Shown piece after piece: positions 40,201-48,633 of a stretch of DNA of 62,873 bases. Position 1 is the first letter of the stretch. Every line of letters starts with the position of its first letter. The DNA is from Paenibacillus sp. NEAU-GSW1 (lineage in GTDB: Bacteria > Bacillota > Bacilli > Paenibacillales > Paenibacillaceae), in contig NZ_WOVL01000031.1 in assembly GCF_009737085.1 (NCBI RefSeq), forward strand, positions 1 through 62,873, read 5' to 3'. The position numbers were made by a program, and so were the translations under genes. The notes under the pieces are model-generated. The model did not search any database, had not been told where the DNA came from, and saw only the letters and a program-made list of their open reading frames with translations.

Positions 40201-42834
40201 TGCGCCATTCGGTTCATTCTGGCCAGCAAGCAAGGAACCATACGAATTGGCAGTGTTCCAATAAGGCAGCATACTATGCATCTTTAATTCGTCGTAACGC
40301 GCAATGTAATGAACGAGCGAGCCGCCTACTGCAATCTCTGACGTCGCGGCATATTCATTGATATCAACTTTGATTGGAAACGGAACTACACGGTCTGGAT
40401 ACAGCTCTCTGTACCTTTGTTCATTGCTTGCTTCCACATTTCTGAAGGTCGCAACGTTTGATGGCGCTGCATCATAAGCTTTGTCCCACAGCATATGCCA
40501 GCTGATGATATCAGGCAAACAATCATTTTCAACACAATATGGAATGAAATCTTCAAATACTTTAGCCCCGTACTGTGTTAAGTTCACCCCTGAAATGACC
40601 GCGCCAGGGTCGATTTCTTTAATCTTGTTCGTAACGGCTAACCAATCGCTATTAAAAACCGCTCTTGAATTTTCGCCTGTCTGACTGTCAGCTAGTAACT
40701 GAGGATAACGGGTTCCATTCTGCTCAGGCTCATTAAATGGAATATAAATGAATTTCTGATCCGGATCCTCGCCTGGATTCTCGGCAGCCCATTTGTTCTT
40801 ATACGATTTGACTGCAGTTGCAATCGGGATGATCGCTTCGTTAATATATTCCTCGGCCGTTCTAGAAGGGTAGTACCAGCGCTGATAATAATCCTGCATA
40901 ACGATGTTTACAGCTTCCCCGCCTGCTTCAAAGAAATAGTCTGCAACTCTCAGAGCATCTCCTGTCGGGTGCTGAATGCCGTTTGGGGGCTTTTGCGAAA
41001 TATGTGAGGGTTTAATCGGAATCAGTGTATTGATATCCGGTACGTTTGGTTCGCTGACTGCATACAGAGCACCGGCAGCGCCATGGAACACTTCTCCCAA
41101 TGAGCGATCCGCCAAATCAACAGAGATTACTGCAGGATTCACCACATCGGCTCCGTCATGCTTCGTCTCCTCATACAACTCGTTTACTTGCTCTGCATTC
41201 AAATTAGCATTGTATATCCGAATATCATCAAATTTTCCGTTGATATCTCCATCTGAAGTATAAAGAGATCTGCCGAAGTCATTATACTTCAAGGCATCCA
41301 GATAAGAACGAGTGAAGAAATGCTGCATAACCGTAAGCATTGTCGCATCGGCCGAGCTGCTACCTGCAACTAAACTGCTCTCCCCGATGGAATCGCCGTC
41401 CAGATATACTTCATAAGTGCCGTCATTTTTCATCGTAAGGACAATATGCTGCCACTTGCCCCTCGCGAGATTTGCATTCCAATCCATATCCCCTTTGTAT
41501 TCAGCAATCGCATTCGGATCTGTACCGGTATAAATGCGGTTATTAAATGCTCCGCCGCCGGCAACAACGATAAATTCGGAGTCTTGCCACCAACTCACTC
41601 CGCTTGTTGTCAGCCCTTTTTCGGCAATGGTGGAGGATAATAAACGGTTATAGGAATTCGATGACTGGTCGATATTCGCCCAAAACGAAATGGACAGCTC
41701 ATCCTCAATATCACGATATAAATGATCCGGCAGCTCTAACCAACCGGTTCCATTTGCGCCTCCAGACAGAGAAAGCACATTCCCGCGTTGCTCATCATTT
41801 ACAATAGCCGCCGTCCCTTGAAGTACTGCATGATCTTCGACCGATTCAGTATTAACGCTATTTACAACCGATCGATCCTCCACTTGACCCTCTTGAAATG
41901 CCCACTCAAATATAGGGAGCTTTTCTTCTGGCGTTTCTGACGAAGCTTTCGTCTCCTCATACAAATTGCTTACTTGCTCTGCACTCAAGTTCGCATTGTA
42001 TATTTGAATATCATCAAACTTGCCCTTTATATCTCCATCCGATTTATAAAGGGATCTGCCAAAGTCATTGAACGTTAATGCATCCAGATAGGAACGACTG
42101 AAGAAATGCTGCAGAACAGTGAGCATGGTCGCATCGGCTGAGCTTTTGTCTGCAACCAAGCTGCTGGCTCCAATCGAATTGCCGTCCATATAAACTTCAT
42201 AAGCACCGTCATTCTTCATCGTAATGACAATATGCTGCCACTTGCTCCTCGCAGGATTTGCATTCCAAGCAAGGTCTCCTTTGTACTCGGCAATCGCATT
42301 CGGATCTGTACCGGTATAAATGCGATTATTAAATGTTCCTCCGCCGGCAACAACGATAAATTCCGAGTCTTGCCACCCGCTCACTCCGCTTGACGAAAGT
42401 CCCTTTTCGGCAATGGTAGAAGACAATAAACGAGTATAGGCGTTCGAGGATTGGTCAATATTGGCCCAAAACGATATGGACAGCTCATCTTCAATGTCGC
42501 GATATAGATGATCCGGCAGCTCTAGCCAACCGGTACCATTTGCACCGCCCGACAATGAAAGCACTTCCCCTCGCTGCTCATCATTTACAATAGCCGCCGT
42601 TCCTTGAAGTACAGCATGGTCTTCGTCCGATTCAGCATTAACGCTGTTCACAACAAATCGTTCTTCACTCTGTCCATCAAAGGACCAGTCGAATATAGGC
42701 ATTACATCCGACGTTACTTGCTGAATCGTCTCGGCAGGTTCATCGCTGATTGTGGAAGCGCTTACGAATGATTGCGGCAGCATGATCAATAAAGCAAGCA
42801 TAGTTGCAATTGATTGCTTTAGATTGCGTCTCAA
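37207..42834 (-). CDS. 1875-residue SLH-anchored clan GH-A glycoside hydrolase with two LamG-like and several carbohydrate-binding modules
   Basis: This giant surface enzyme has a signal peptide (1-27) and two nearly identical concanavalin/LamG-like domains (46-296 and 307-558). A TIM-barrel hydrolase follows at about 570-900, with acid/base Glu702 (FNEPEQN) and nucleophile Glu827 (DINEYA), then a beta-sandwich to about 1010. CBM6/35-like modules lie at about 1025-1180, 1188-1320 and 1325-1480, then an unassigned region and three SLH domains (about 1690-1870). The barrel looks GH39-like, but the family is not certain. The start is TTG, six nucleotides after AGAGGTGA. It probably binds and trims hemicellulose at the cell wall. 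Confidence 0.85.
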   Translation of the reverse strand: MRRNLKQSIATMLALLIMLPQSFVSASTISDEPAETIQQVTSDVMPIFDWSFDGQSEERFVVNSVNAESDEDHAVLQGTAAIVNDEQRGEVLSLSGGANGTGWLELPDHLYRDIEDELSISFWANIDQSSNAYTRLLSSTIAEKGLSSSGVSGWQDSEFIVVAGGGTFNNRIYTGTDPNAIAEYKGDLAWNANPARSKWQHIVITMKNDGAYEVYMDGNSIGASSLVADKSSADATMLTVLQHFFSRSYLDALTFNDFGRSLYKSDGDIKGKFDDIQIYNANLSAEQVSNLYEETKASSETPEEKLPIFEWAFQEGQVEDRSVVNSVNTESVEDHAVLQGTAAIVNDEQRGNVLSLSGGANGTGWLELPDHLYRDIEDELSISFWANIDQSSNSYNRLLSSTIAEKGLTTSGVSWWQDSEFIVVAGGGAFNNRIYTGTDPNAIAEYKGDMDWNANLARGKWQHIVLTMKNDGTYEVYLDGDSIGESSLVAGSSSADATMLTVMQHFFTRSYLDALKYNDFGRSLYTSDGDINGKFDDIRIYNANLNAEQVNELYEETKHDGADVVNPAVISVDLADRSLGEVFHGAAGALYAVSEPNVPDINTLIPIKPSHISQKPPNGIQHPTGDALRVADYFFEAGGEAVNIVMQDYYQRWYYPSRTAEEYINEAIIPIATAVKSYKNKWAAENPGEDPDQKFIYIPFNEPEQNGTRYPQLLADSQTGENSRAVFNSDWLAVTNKIKEIDPGAVISGVNLTQYGAKVFEDFIPYCVENDCLPDIISWHMLWDKAYDAAPSNVATFRNVEASNEQRYRELYPDRVVPFPIKVDINEYAATSEIAVGGSLVHYIARYDELKMHSMLPYWNTANSYGSLLAGQNEPNGAWWLYKWYADMIGGDMAKVDVIHARNDQDMHGPGLYGLSSIQDDKQQVSLAFGGTQGDSTIAFNNVSGDANSPAFLEGAEQAHVTVWHAGYTGLTGFLVEPTQIIDRNYPVENGTITLDVNLDDYTSAYFAVITPAVNSNSNETWFERFEAENAEVQSNVSTTDHYPRKSTGRSASNGQYVEGIRQVDSVVKWTDITVPADGNYRLDMIGGSGAATSMRNQANTGNANQRINSEWFVKIDDQPSFKVVLRADYSMQLLGGNTRFINLEQGTHSISISKFNLDTGEEGQGESTLDAIELTYNGELGELPNYRVQAEFAEYDTVKGLSRESSLDGFEGAGYVTGYGHDSDANTRFVVSVLHDGMYDVMLRYASSNSGTIKVDHDRKSVATISVRNTNNQWKETTSRMFLRKGINLIDIQSNADISLDYIHATFVDKTPIFSIEAENAVINGTPAGSELPLIRNDAFAKYASGGKYVNGITSYDGAERNLEIKDIVVPKAGTYKLVVTYANGESAGTHAYNNDVVERYAQISVNGAEPQTVYFKNTVSWQQFNTQTIDVELKAGRNTIRFSNNNTYDGGSNPYGGSGTPSFTPYTAVPNQYTPAFDRFDLYPQLAVANDNSGGDNGGGNNGGIPPVDPIDPDSVNISDGVITVDAQQSGNTATATIEAKNVRMVDQITVASPFGMFQLPAAAIDLEALGQQLGSDDWKLFVSLTVLPDNEQLVISKSIQSSNGEAIGKAIEYKVWAEANGKTVEITNFNRLYARPTLQLVTSVDSRYTTVVRIEKDGTFSFVPAVFNGTEVTFFSPKTGIFIMTTTNKTFEDMKGHWAKDAVEKLASKWIVNGVGESEFAPNKTTSRAEFAAMIVRALGYASGSGTASFKDISTDAWYAGSIGTAVELGLVQGGTDGNFRPNDTITRQEMAIILNKAIALSGKQPVSETATAEFKDSDEIADWAKQDVSKAVQAGLLIGTPDGQFQPEQSATRAEAATVILRLLLKTEWIN
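41161..41916 (-). repeat. LamG-coding tandem repeat, second unit
   Basis: Encodes residues 307-558. It is very similar in DNA and protein to 41947-42699, pointing to a recent in-frame duplication. Confidence 0.8.
41947..42699 (-). repeat. LamG-coding tandem repeat, first unit
   Basis: Encodes residues 46-296. It shares long identical stretches with the second unit, for example GTGWLELPDHLYRDIEDEL and DPNAIAEYKGD. Confidence 0.8.
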
Positions 42835-43100
42835 AATAGCTCACCTCTTCTTTTTTTTATAAAGCCTGAATCTCGCCTATGCCCTCTACTATCTCCTTTC
42901 ACTAAAAATCTATCCTGCTAAACAAATGTTAAAACAATGAATATAGTTATGAAATCAAGATTTTTTACTTTATTTGTTCCTTTCTTTACTATCTTCCAGA
43001 TTACAAGTAAGTTTGCGAATAAGCATGACATTACTGAGAAAACGAAGAGATTTGAATCCTCGTACGAGACTAAATCATGTTGTAAAGAAAAATATAAAAA

Positions 43101-43144
43101 ACGCAAAAAAAACCATAATATTGAATATTATAGTTTTTTTGCGC
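43101..43144 (-). terminator. terminator of the orphan binding-protein gene
   Basis: A long near-perfect stem (GCAAAAAAAAC-ATAATATT with its complement) has a T-run on either strand. It lies just beyond the stop at 43151. Confidence 0.75.
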
Positions 43145-43150
43145 TTTACG

Positions 43151-44425
43151 TTATTTCCTGGAGCTGTCTATCGCCTGCTGAATTTCATCCAATATCAATT
43201 CCAGGCTTTCGCCTGCCAAATATTTATTTACACATTCTTGAATTTTTACCTGCAATGATTCCGTGGATACCGTATGCGGCCAATATAACGTGGCGTCTTC
43301 TCGAGTTACGAGCTCTGCGATATTGGCCACGACCGGATTGGTAATATCAGCAGAAATAATAGAAGGCACCGCTAGCGCGCCGTCCGCAAGCTTTTGTTGA
43401 GTCGCTTTGCTGTTCATGAAAGCTATGAATTTTTTAGCTTCCTCCGGATGCTCGGTTTTTGCATTGATTACCCGGTACGTGCCTACATTAATGTTAGGAA
43501 CAGTCCGTTCTTCACCCGGCACCATCATGAACTCGATTTCGATATTCGGATTGCGCTCCATAACACTTGGTATATCCCATGTTCCCGTAATCATCATAGC
43601 CGCTTTACCTTGGCCTAACAAATCCTTCGACTGTTCATGCTTCATGCTCATCCAGCCGGTCGGAACGAATCCGCGGTCAATGATTTCTTTATGTTTTTGG
43701 ATTGCATCGACGAATATCGGATCACTAATGGGAATTTCGCCTTGTTCCAGTTTCCTGGTCCATTCTTCGTCCGCCCCGTTATTGGACATAATCGAGCCCC
43801 AAAAAAATTGAGGCGTCGACCAGTCCGAATCCATCGCGACCGGTATAATTCCCTTTCGTTTTATCTCTTCGCATAACGCAAGAAATTCATCCCAGGTTTG
43901 CGGAACTGTTAAGCCCAGTTCTTTAAACATTGTTTTATTGTACAGCAGACCGTCGCTATGCATGACCTCAGGCGCCCCGTACACTTTCCCGCCAATCGTT
44001 ACAGGCTTTAGTGAATTCGGCACAAAATCATTTAAAATGGTCGAGTCAGACAGATCCAAATAAATATGATTATTGAGCTTGCGGAACTCTTCAAAAAGAC
44101 TGGGCGACCAAGTATCAAATACATCCATCTGTACTCCGCCTAATAATCGTATTTTCACCCCGGCCATATAACCAGCATTTTGAATAAAATCGGCTTCTAT
44201 TTTAATATTCGGATTTTGCGCTTCAAATTCTCTAATGGCATCATAATATACTTTGCTTGCCTGAGCCGTATCAAGCAAATAACTCGAATAACGAAGCGTC
44301 ACCTGTTCCGCTTGATTTTCGGCTTTCCCGCTTTCCGTTTTCGATCGGTCCATTTCACTGCAAGATGTTATAGATATCAACAGTAATACAGCCATAGCTG
44401 CTATTGAAGACGCCTTCGCTATCAT
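43151..44425 (-). CDS. second sugar-binding lipoprotein of the alpha-galactoside locus (CUT1 family 1)
   Basis: The 424-residue lipoprotein has the lipobox SITSC (Cys22). Its binding-protein fold includes GGVQMDVFDTWSPSLFEEF, APEVMHSDGLLYNKTMFKELGL and TGTWDIPSVMERNPNIE. It follows the alpha-galactosidase gene by 84 bp and has no permease of its own, so it could feed the permeases at 46762-48526 with another ligand or serve in sensing. The ATG at 44425 is ten nucleotides after GGGAGG. A strong terminator follows. Confidence 0.88.
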   Translation of the reverse strand: MIAKASSIAAMAVLLLISITSCSEMDRSKTESGKAENQAEQVTLRYSSYLLDTAQASKVYYDAIREFEAQNPNIKIEADFIQNAGYMAGVKIRLLGGVQMDVFDTWSPSLFEEFRKLNNHIYLDLSDSTILNDFVPNSLKPVTIGGKVYGAPEVMHSDGLLYNKTMFKELGLTVPQTWDEFLALCEEIKRKGIIPVAMDSDWSTPQFFWGSIMSNNGADEEWTRKLEQGEIPISDPIFVDAIQKHKEIIDRGFVPTGWMSMKHEQSKDLLGQGKAAMMITGTWDIPSVMERNPNIEIEFMMVPGEERTVPNINVGTYRVINAKTEHPEEAKKFIAFMNSKATQQKLADGALAVPSIISADITNPVVANIAELVTREDATLYWPHTVSTESLQVKIQECVNKYLAGESLELILDEIQQAIDSSRK

Positions 44426-44509
44426 GACCGGATTTCCTCCCGACCTTGAATTGTTCCCACTTTCTTAATATTACGGGAAAGCAAGCCGCCGTACAATCAG
44501 CACACTTAA

Positions 44510-46717
44510 TTAAACTTCATTCAAATAAAAGAGTATCGAAGCAAAATCGGCATCGCTTGCGCAAAGCTTGCGATGGTCGATGACAAGTCCGGCATTCATT
44601 AATTCATCTCCGTAATGGATTCTATCCTGATCTCCATTCACGCAATAACGCTTTTGTTCGTCCAAGCCTGCCAGCTTTAGACGTCTCCATTCCAGATTCA
44701 CGCCGTTAAGCACCTGATAATAACCCGCAAGCGCCTCGCTCTTATTCTCACTTACAACGATCCATGCTGCGACATTTCCCTTGAATGGGTCCATCAGCCG
44801 GTAAAACACGCCTTGCTGAATGAATTCACGGTGCTTTTTCGCGAATTGGACCTGTCGCTTCACGACTTCTCTTTCATCCATATGCAGTACATTCAAATCC
44901 AGTTCATAGCCGAAAGCGCCGAAATAGGCCACATTCGCCCTCGTCTGGAGCGAAGTGATCCTCCCGATCTGTTGATTGGGCACCTCAGACACATGAGCGC
45001 CCATACTGCTCACAGGATATACGTAAGATGTTCCGTATTGAATTTTAATGCGTTCTATTGCATCCGTATTGTCGCTCGTCCACGTCTGCGGTGCATAATA
45101 AAGAATTCCCGGATCGAACCTCGCCCCTCCGCTAGAGCAGGATTCAAACAGCACATTCGGAAATTCGCTCGTCAATCGCTCGTATAAATCATATACGCCC
45201 AATATATAACGATGAAATACTTTACCTTGTTCGGAAGCTTCCATCGCAGTCGAGTAGCACTCCGTAATATAACGATTCATATCCCATTTCACATAGGAGA
45301 TCGACGATTCCCGCAATAGATTGGACATTAAGCCGTAAATATAATCAACAACTTCCTTACGTGAGTAATCGAGCACATATTGGTTGCGCGACGGCGAAGC
45401 CGCCCTGCCAGGCGTATGGATGATCCAATCCGGATGAGCACGGTACAAGTCGCTGTCTTTATTCACCATTTCCGGCTCGAACCATAGTCCGAATTTCATG
45501 CCGAGCGCTTCGATTTTTTTCGCCAATCCTTCGATGCCGTCGGGCAGCTTTTCCCGGTTGACGTACCAATCGCCAAGCCCTGCCCGATCGTTGTTGCGCG
45601 CGCCAAACCAGCCGTCATCGAGCACGAACATCTCGATTCCAAGCTCCTTCGCGGTACTCGCAATGCTTAACACTTTCGACTCGTCGAAATCGAATGATGT
45701 TGCTTCCCAGTTGTTGATCAGTATCGGACGTACCTGATCGCGCCATTTTCCACGCGCCAATCGGGTACGGTATAGCCTATGGAACGCTTGACTCATCCCG
45801 TTTAAGCCGGTATTCGAATAAACGAGCACCGCTTCCGGCGTTTGAAACGTTTCACCTGCTTGTAACGGCCACTCGAAATGATCGGGATGAATGCCGAGCG
45901 TCACTCTCGTCATATGATGCGTATCCACTTCAACCTGCGCGAGGAAGTTCCCGCTGTACACCAAACTGAATCCGTACACTTCACCCGCAAACTCGTCTGC
46001 TTGAGGTCTTTTCAATGCAAGGAACGGATTGAACTCCGCACTGCTTGCCCCCCTTAAGCTATGGATGCTTTGTACGCCTTGCTCCAGTTTGCGGTATTTG
46101 ACATGGCGCTCCCGGCTCCAGGCCCCGGCTAAATGAACCGACTCAAAATCGTAATCCGGCAAATCGACGGCCGCACTCAAAGCACGGGTCAAACGAATTT
46201 GCTGCTCGCCATGATTAATAAACTTCGCGTTTCGCGTAATGACCGGAAGCTCTTCGTATATCGTATAGCTGAGAACGAGTCTCGAATGGAGCACGGAATC
46301 ATAAAGGATTATTTCTAAAGACACCGCTTCGCTGTCCTGCTCTACATAAGTAGCCGGCAACCCCTTAAGCTTCTTTTTTCCTTTATAAATAACATGCGAT
46401 TCATATTGAAAATGCGAAATGGCACTGCCGTTCTCTTGTTTAATTTCGAATGCCGGATATCGAAAATCAGTTGTGCCGTAGGACGGATATTCCTGTTTCG
46501 TATGCTGAAGCGAGAAGTAATAGTCGTTCTCGAACACGTAAGCCGCCAGCGACTTCAATCCTCCTTCTAGCAAATGCCCGAAGGTATCACGATCGCGGAG
46601 TCGTTTGCCGTAATACAAATTGCCAAGCTGCCCATTGTCCAGTATCTTGATCATATAGCTGAGATGTTCATTGTACAGATGAAATTCGCCGGTGTTTTCA
46701 TGAAACACGATTGCCAT
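44510..46717 (-). CDS. GH36 alpha-galactosidase
   Basis: The 735-residue cytoplasmic enzyme hydrolyses terminal alpha-galactose from raffinose-family sugars or galactosylated hemicellulose fragments. The beta-supersandwich N-domain (about 1-325) precedes a TIM barrel with VLDDGWFG, GLWFEPEMV, the nucleophile Asp479 in YVKWDMNR, CSSGGARFD and the acid/base Asp549 in QTWTSDNTD. All are GH36 signatures, and length is typical of the RafA/AgaN group. GGGGGCAAGCTAA precedes the ATG. It follows two permease genes in the same operon. Confidence 0.95.
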   Translation of the reverse strand: MAIVFHENTGEFHLYNEHLSYMIKILDNGQLGNLYYGKRLRDRDTFGHLLEGGLKSLAAYVFENDYYFSLQHTKQEYPSYGTTDFRYPAFEIKQENGSAISHFQYESHVIYKGKKKLKGLPATYVEQDSEAVSLEIILYDSVLHSRLVLSYTIYEELPVITRNAKFINHGEQQIRLTRALSAAVDLPDYDFESVHLAGAWSRERHVKYRKLEQGVQSIHSLRGASSAEFNPFLALKRPQADEFAGEVYGFSLVYSGNFLAQVEVDTHHMTRVTLGIHPDHFEWPLQAGETFQTPEAVLVYSNTGLNGMSQAFHRLYRTRLARGKWRDQVRPILINNWEATSFDFDESKVLSIASTAKELGIEMFVLDDGWFGARNNDRAGLGDWYVNREKLPDGIEGLAKKIEALGMKFGLWFEPEMVNKDSDLYRAHPDWIIHTPGRAASPSRNQYVLDYSRKEVVDYIYGLMSNLLRESSISYVKWDMNRYITECYSTAMEASEQGKVFHRYILGVYDLYERLTSEFPNVLFESCSSGGARFDPGILYYAPQTWTSDNTDAIERIKIQYGTSYVYPVSSMGAHVSEVPNQQIGRITSLQTRANVAYFGAFGYELDLNVLHMDEREVVKRQVQFAKKHREFIQQGVFYRLMDPFKGNVAAWIVVSENKSEALAGYYQVLNGVNLEWRRLKLAGLDEQKRYCVNGDQDRIHYGDELMNAGLVIDHRKLCASDADFASILFYLNEV

Positions 46718-46761
46718 TTAGCTTGCCCCCTGATTTGCTGAATTTCACATCATTCGATCGA

Positions 46762-47595
46762 CTACAGTTTTCCGCCCGAAGTCGCAATCCCCTCGATAAA
46801 CTGCTTCTGGAACACCATATAAACCAGCAGCATCGGGAAAATAGCAATAACAGACGCCGCCATCAATTCCGGGTAATTGACCGAATAAGCGCTTTGGATT
46901 TTAGCCAGAGCGGAAGACAGTGTAGCGGCTTTAGAGCTTGTATTGACAATCATCGGCCACATCAAATCCTTGAATGCAAACAACGCGGTAAATATACCAA
47001 GCGCAACGAGGCCCGATTTGGCAAGCGGCAGCATAACCTTGACGAACGTTTGCCCGATGTTACAGCCGTCTAATCTCGCCGCCTCTTCCAATTCCTTTGG
47101 CAATCCCATGAAAAACTGTCTCAGCAAAAATGTTCCGAAAGCACTGACCAGCCCCGGAAACAGCAAGGCAAAAATCGTATTCCTCATGCCAAGCGCATCC
47201 ACCATCAAATACTGCGGAATGATGAAAATTTGCGTCGGCACCATCATTTGAAAAAGAACGAGACCAAATAATAGGTTTCTGCCTGGGAAGTTAAGTCGGG
47301 CGAACGCATAGGCAGCCATCGCGCTGAACAAGATGGAGCATAGAACGCGCAGCGCCATCATGGCGAATGTATTGAAGTACAGATTAAAGAAATCGTTCTG
47401 ACGGAACACCTCGCCATAATTCGTCCATTTCCATTCGGAAGGGAAGAACACGAACGGATTGAGAGAGGTCGATTCCGCCACGGTTTTAAACGAAGTCAGA
47501 ATCATCCATATAAAAGGAAGAATCATTAGGCATGCGCCCGCGAGCAAGACGATCTGGACAGTAAAGGTTGTTATTCGATTATTGGTCTTCATCAT
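46762..47595 (-). CDS. sugar ABC transporter permease, MalG/RafG type (set 2)
   Basis: The 277-residue CUT1 permease has about six helices and the EAA loop EEAARLDGCNIGQTFVKVMLPLAKSG. LFQMMVPTQIFIIPQYLMV and the C-terminal KQFIEGIATSGGK ending are usual for this subunit. It starts 17 bp after the partner permease stop, with AGGAG upstream. With the partner at 47612 and the binding protein at 48634 it should import alpha-galactosides or related oligosaccharides for the adjacent GH36 enzyme. Confidence 0.93.
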   Translation of the reverse strand: MMKTNNRITTFTVQIVLLAGACLMILPFIWMILTSFKTVAESTSLNPFVFFPSEWKWTNYGEVFRQNDFFNLYFNTFAMMALRVLCSILFSAMAAYAFARLNFPGRNLLFGLVLFQMMVPTQIFIIPQYLMVDALGMRNTIFALLFPGLVSAFGTFLLRQFFMGLPKELEEAARLDGCNIGQTFVKVMLPLAKSGLVALGIFTALFAFKDLMWPMIVNTSSKAATLSSALAKIQSAYSVNYPELMAASVIAIFPMLLVYMVFQKQFIEGIATSGGKL

Positions 47596-47611
47596 TCTAA
47601 CGCTCCTATCC

Positions 47612-48526
47612 TTACATATAATTGACCCATTTTTTCTGAGCTTTCATTTGAACGTACGTAATGACCATAATGATGGCCAGCAGCAATATAACGATCGCCG
47701 ATCCATACCCTTTATTCGAGTATTTAAACGAATTGTTGTAAAACAAATAAACGAGCGATACCGTTTTCTCGTATGCCGGATTTTGAATGTCAATCAGCAT
47801 GTAAATGACGTCGAAAACCTGCATGCCTTGTATAATGGCTGTAACAAGCACGAAAAACAACGTAGGTGTTACAAGCGGCAGCGTCACGACGAAAAACTGC
47901 CTCAGCTTGCTTGCGCCGTCAATATCGGACGCCTCGTAATAATCTTTCGGAATTTCCTGCAACCCGGCAAGCAAAAGTACCATGTTGTAGCCGATGACGC
48001 TCCAGATGCCGATAATCGCTATGGAGACAAGCGCGAATTTCGGATTGGAGGTCCAATCAATAGGGGCCAGACCCACTTTGGAAAGCAAATAATTGAACAA
48101 ACCAAATTGATTATTATAAAGCCATCTCCATACCATCGTTACTGCAGCAGGGGCGGCTATCATCGGAATGAAATAAATCGTTCTATATAGCGATTTGCCC
48201 TTTAGTTTCCCGTTCATCAAAACAGCGGCCACCAAGCCGAAGATTACGCTTAATGGCACAACCAATACGGTGTAAATCAGCGTATTCGCCGTTGCATGCC
48301 ATACTTGAGGATCGCGAATTAGCTCTTTATAATTATCGAAGCCGACAAATATATTGCCTTTTCCGAAATCTCCGCTCGTAAAAAAGCTTAAATACATCGT
48401 TTGAATAATTGGTATAATGTTCAAAATAATGAGACCTATAACAGTAGGAGCAATTAAAAACCAGCCCCAGTACCATTCGTTCAGCGTCCGTTTGGAAATT
48501 TTGCGCGTAAACCTATTTTTGCTCAT
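47612..48526 (-). CDS. sugar ABC transporter permease, MalF/RafF type (set 2)
   Basis: The 304-residue permease has six predicted helices and the EAA loop YEASDIDGASKLRQFFVVTLPLVTP. AAPAAVTMVWRWLYN and the N-terminal GWFLIAPTVIGL are typical for this CUT1 subunit. ATG 48526 (MSKNRF) is preferred to ATG 48532, because GGAG is then nine rather than three nucleotides away. It is in one operon with the binding protein upstream and the second permease downstream. Confidence 0.93.
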   Translation of the reverse strand: MSKNRFTRKISKRTLNEWYWGWFLIAPTVIGLIILNIIPIIQTMYLSFFTSGDFGKGNIFVGFDNYKELIRDPQVWHATANTLIYTVLVVPLSVIFGLVAAVLMNGKLKGKSLYRTIYFIPMIAAPAAVTMVWRWLYNNQFGLFNYLLSKVGLAPIDWTSNPKFALVSIAIIGIWSVIGYNMVLLLAGLQEIPKDYYEASDIDGASKLRQFFVVTLPLVTPTLFFVLVTAIIQGMQVFDVIYMLIDIQNPAYEKTVSLVYLFYNNSFKYSNKGYGSAIVILLLAIIMVITYVQMKAQKKWVNYM

Positions 48527-48558
48527 GTCCATTCACTCCTACCTTTGCACAAAGGTGA

Positions 48559-48584
48559 ATCGCGACAGCCTTGGCTGCCGCGAT
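48559..48584 (-). promoter_or_regulatory. stem-loop between binding protein and permease genes (set 2)
   Basis: ATCGCG-CAGCC pairs with GGCTG-CGCGAT with one internal mismatch and a 2-nt turn. A second small palindrome ACCTTT/AAAGGT lies at 48541-48556. This is probably a processing or attenuation hairpin, as in set 1. Confidence 0.55.
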
Positions 48585-48633
48585 GGTATGCTTCTATTTC
48601 TTCTGCGCTTTTTTTCAAGCACTGCCACTTTGC

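Noticed and set aside
45842..45856. TGAAACGTTTCA palindrome as a cre site
   Set aside because: It is 12 bp instead of 14 and lies inside the alpha-galactosidase coding region.
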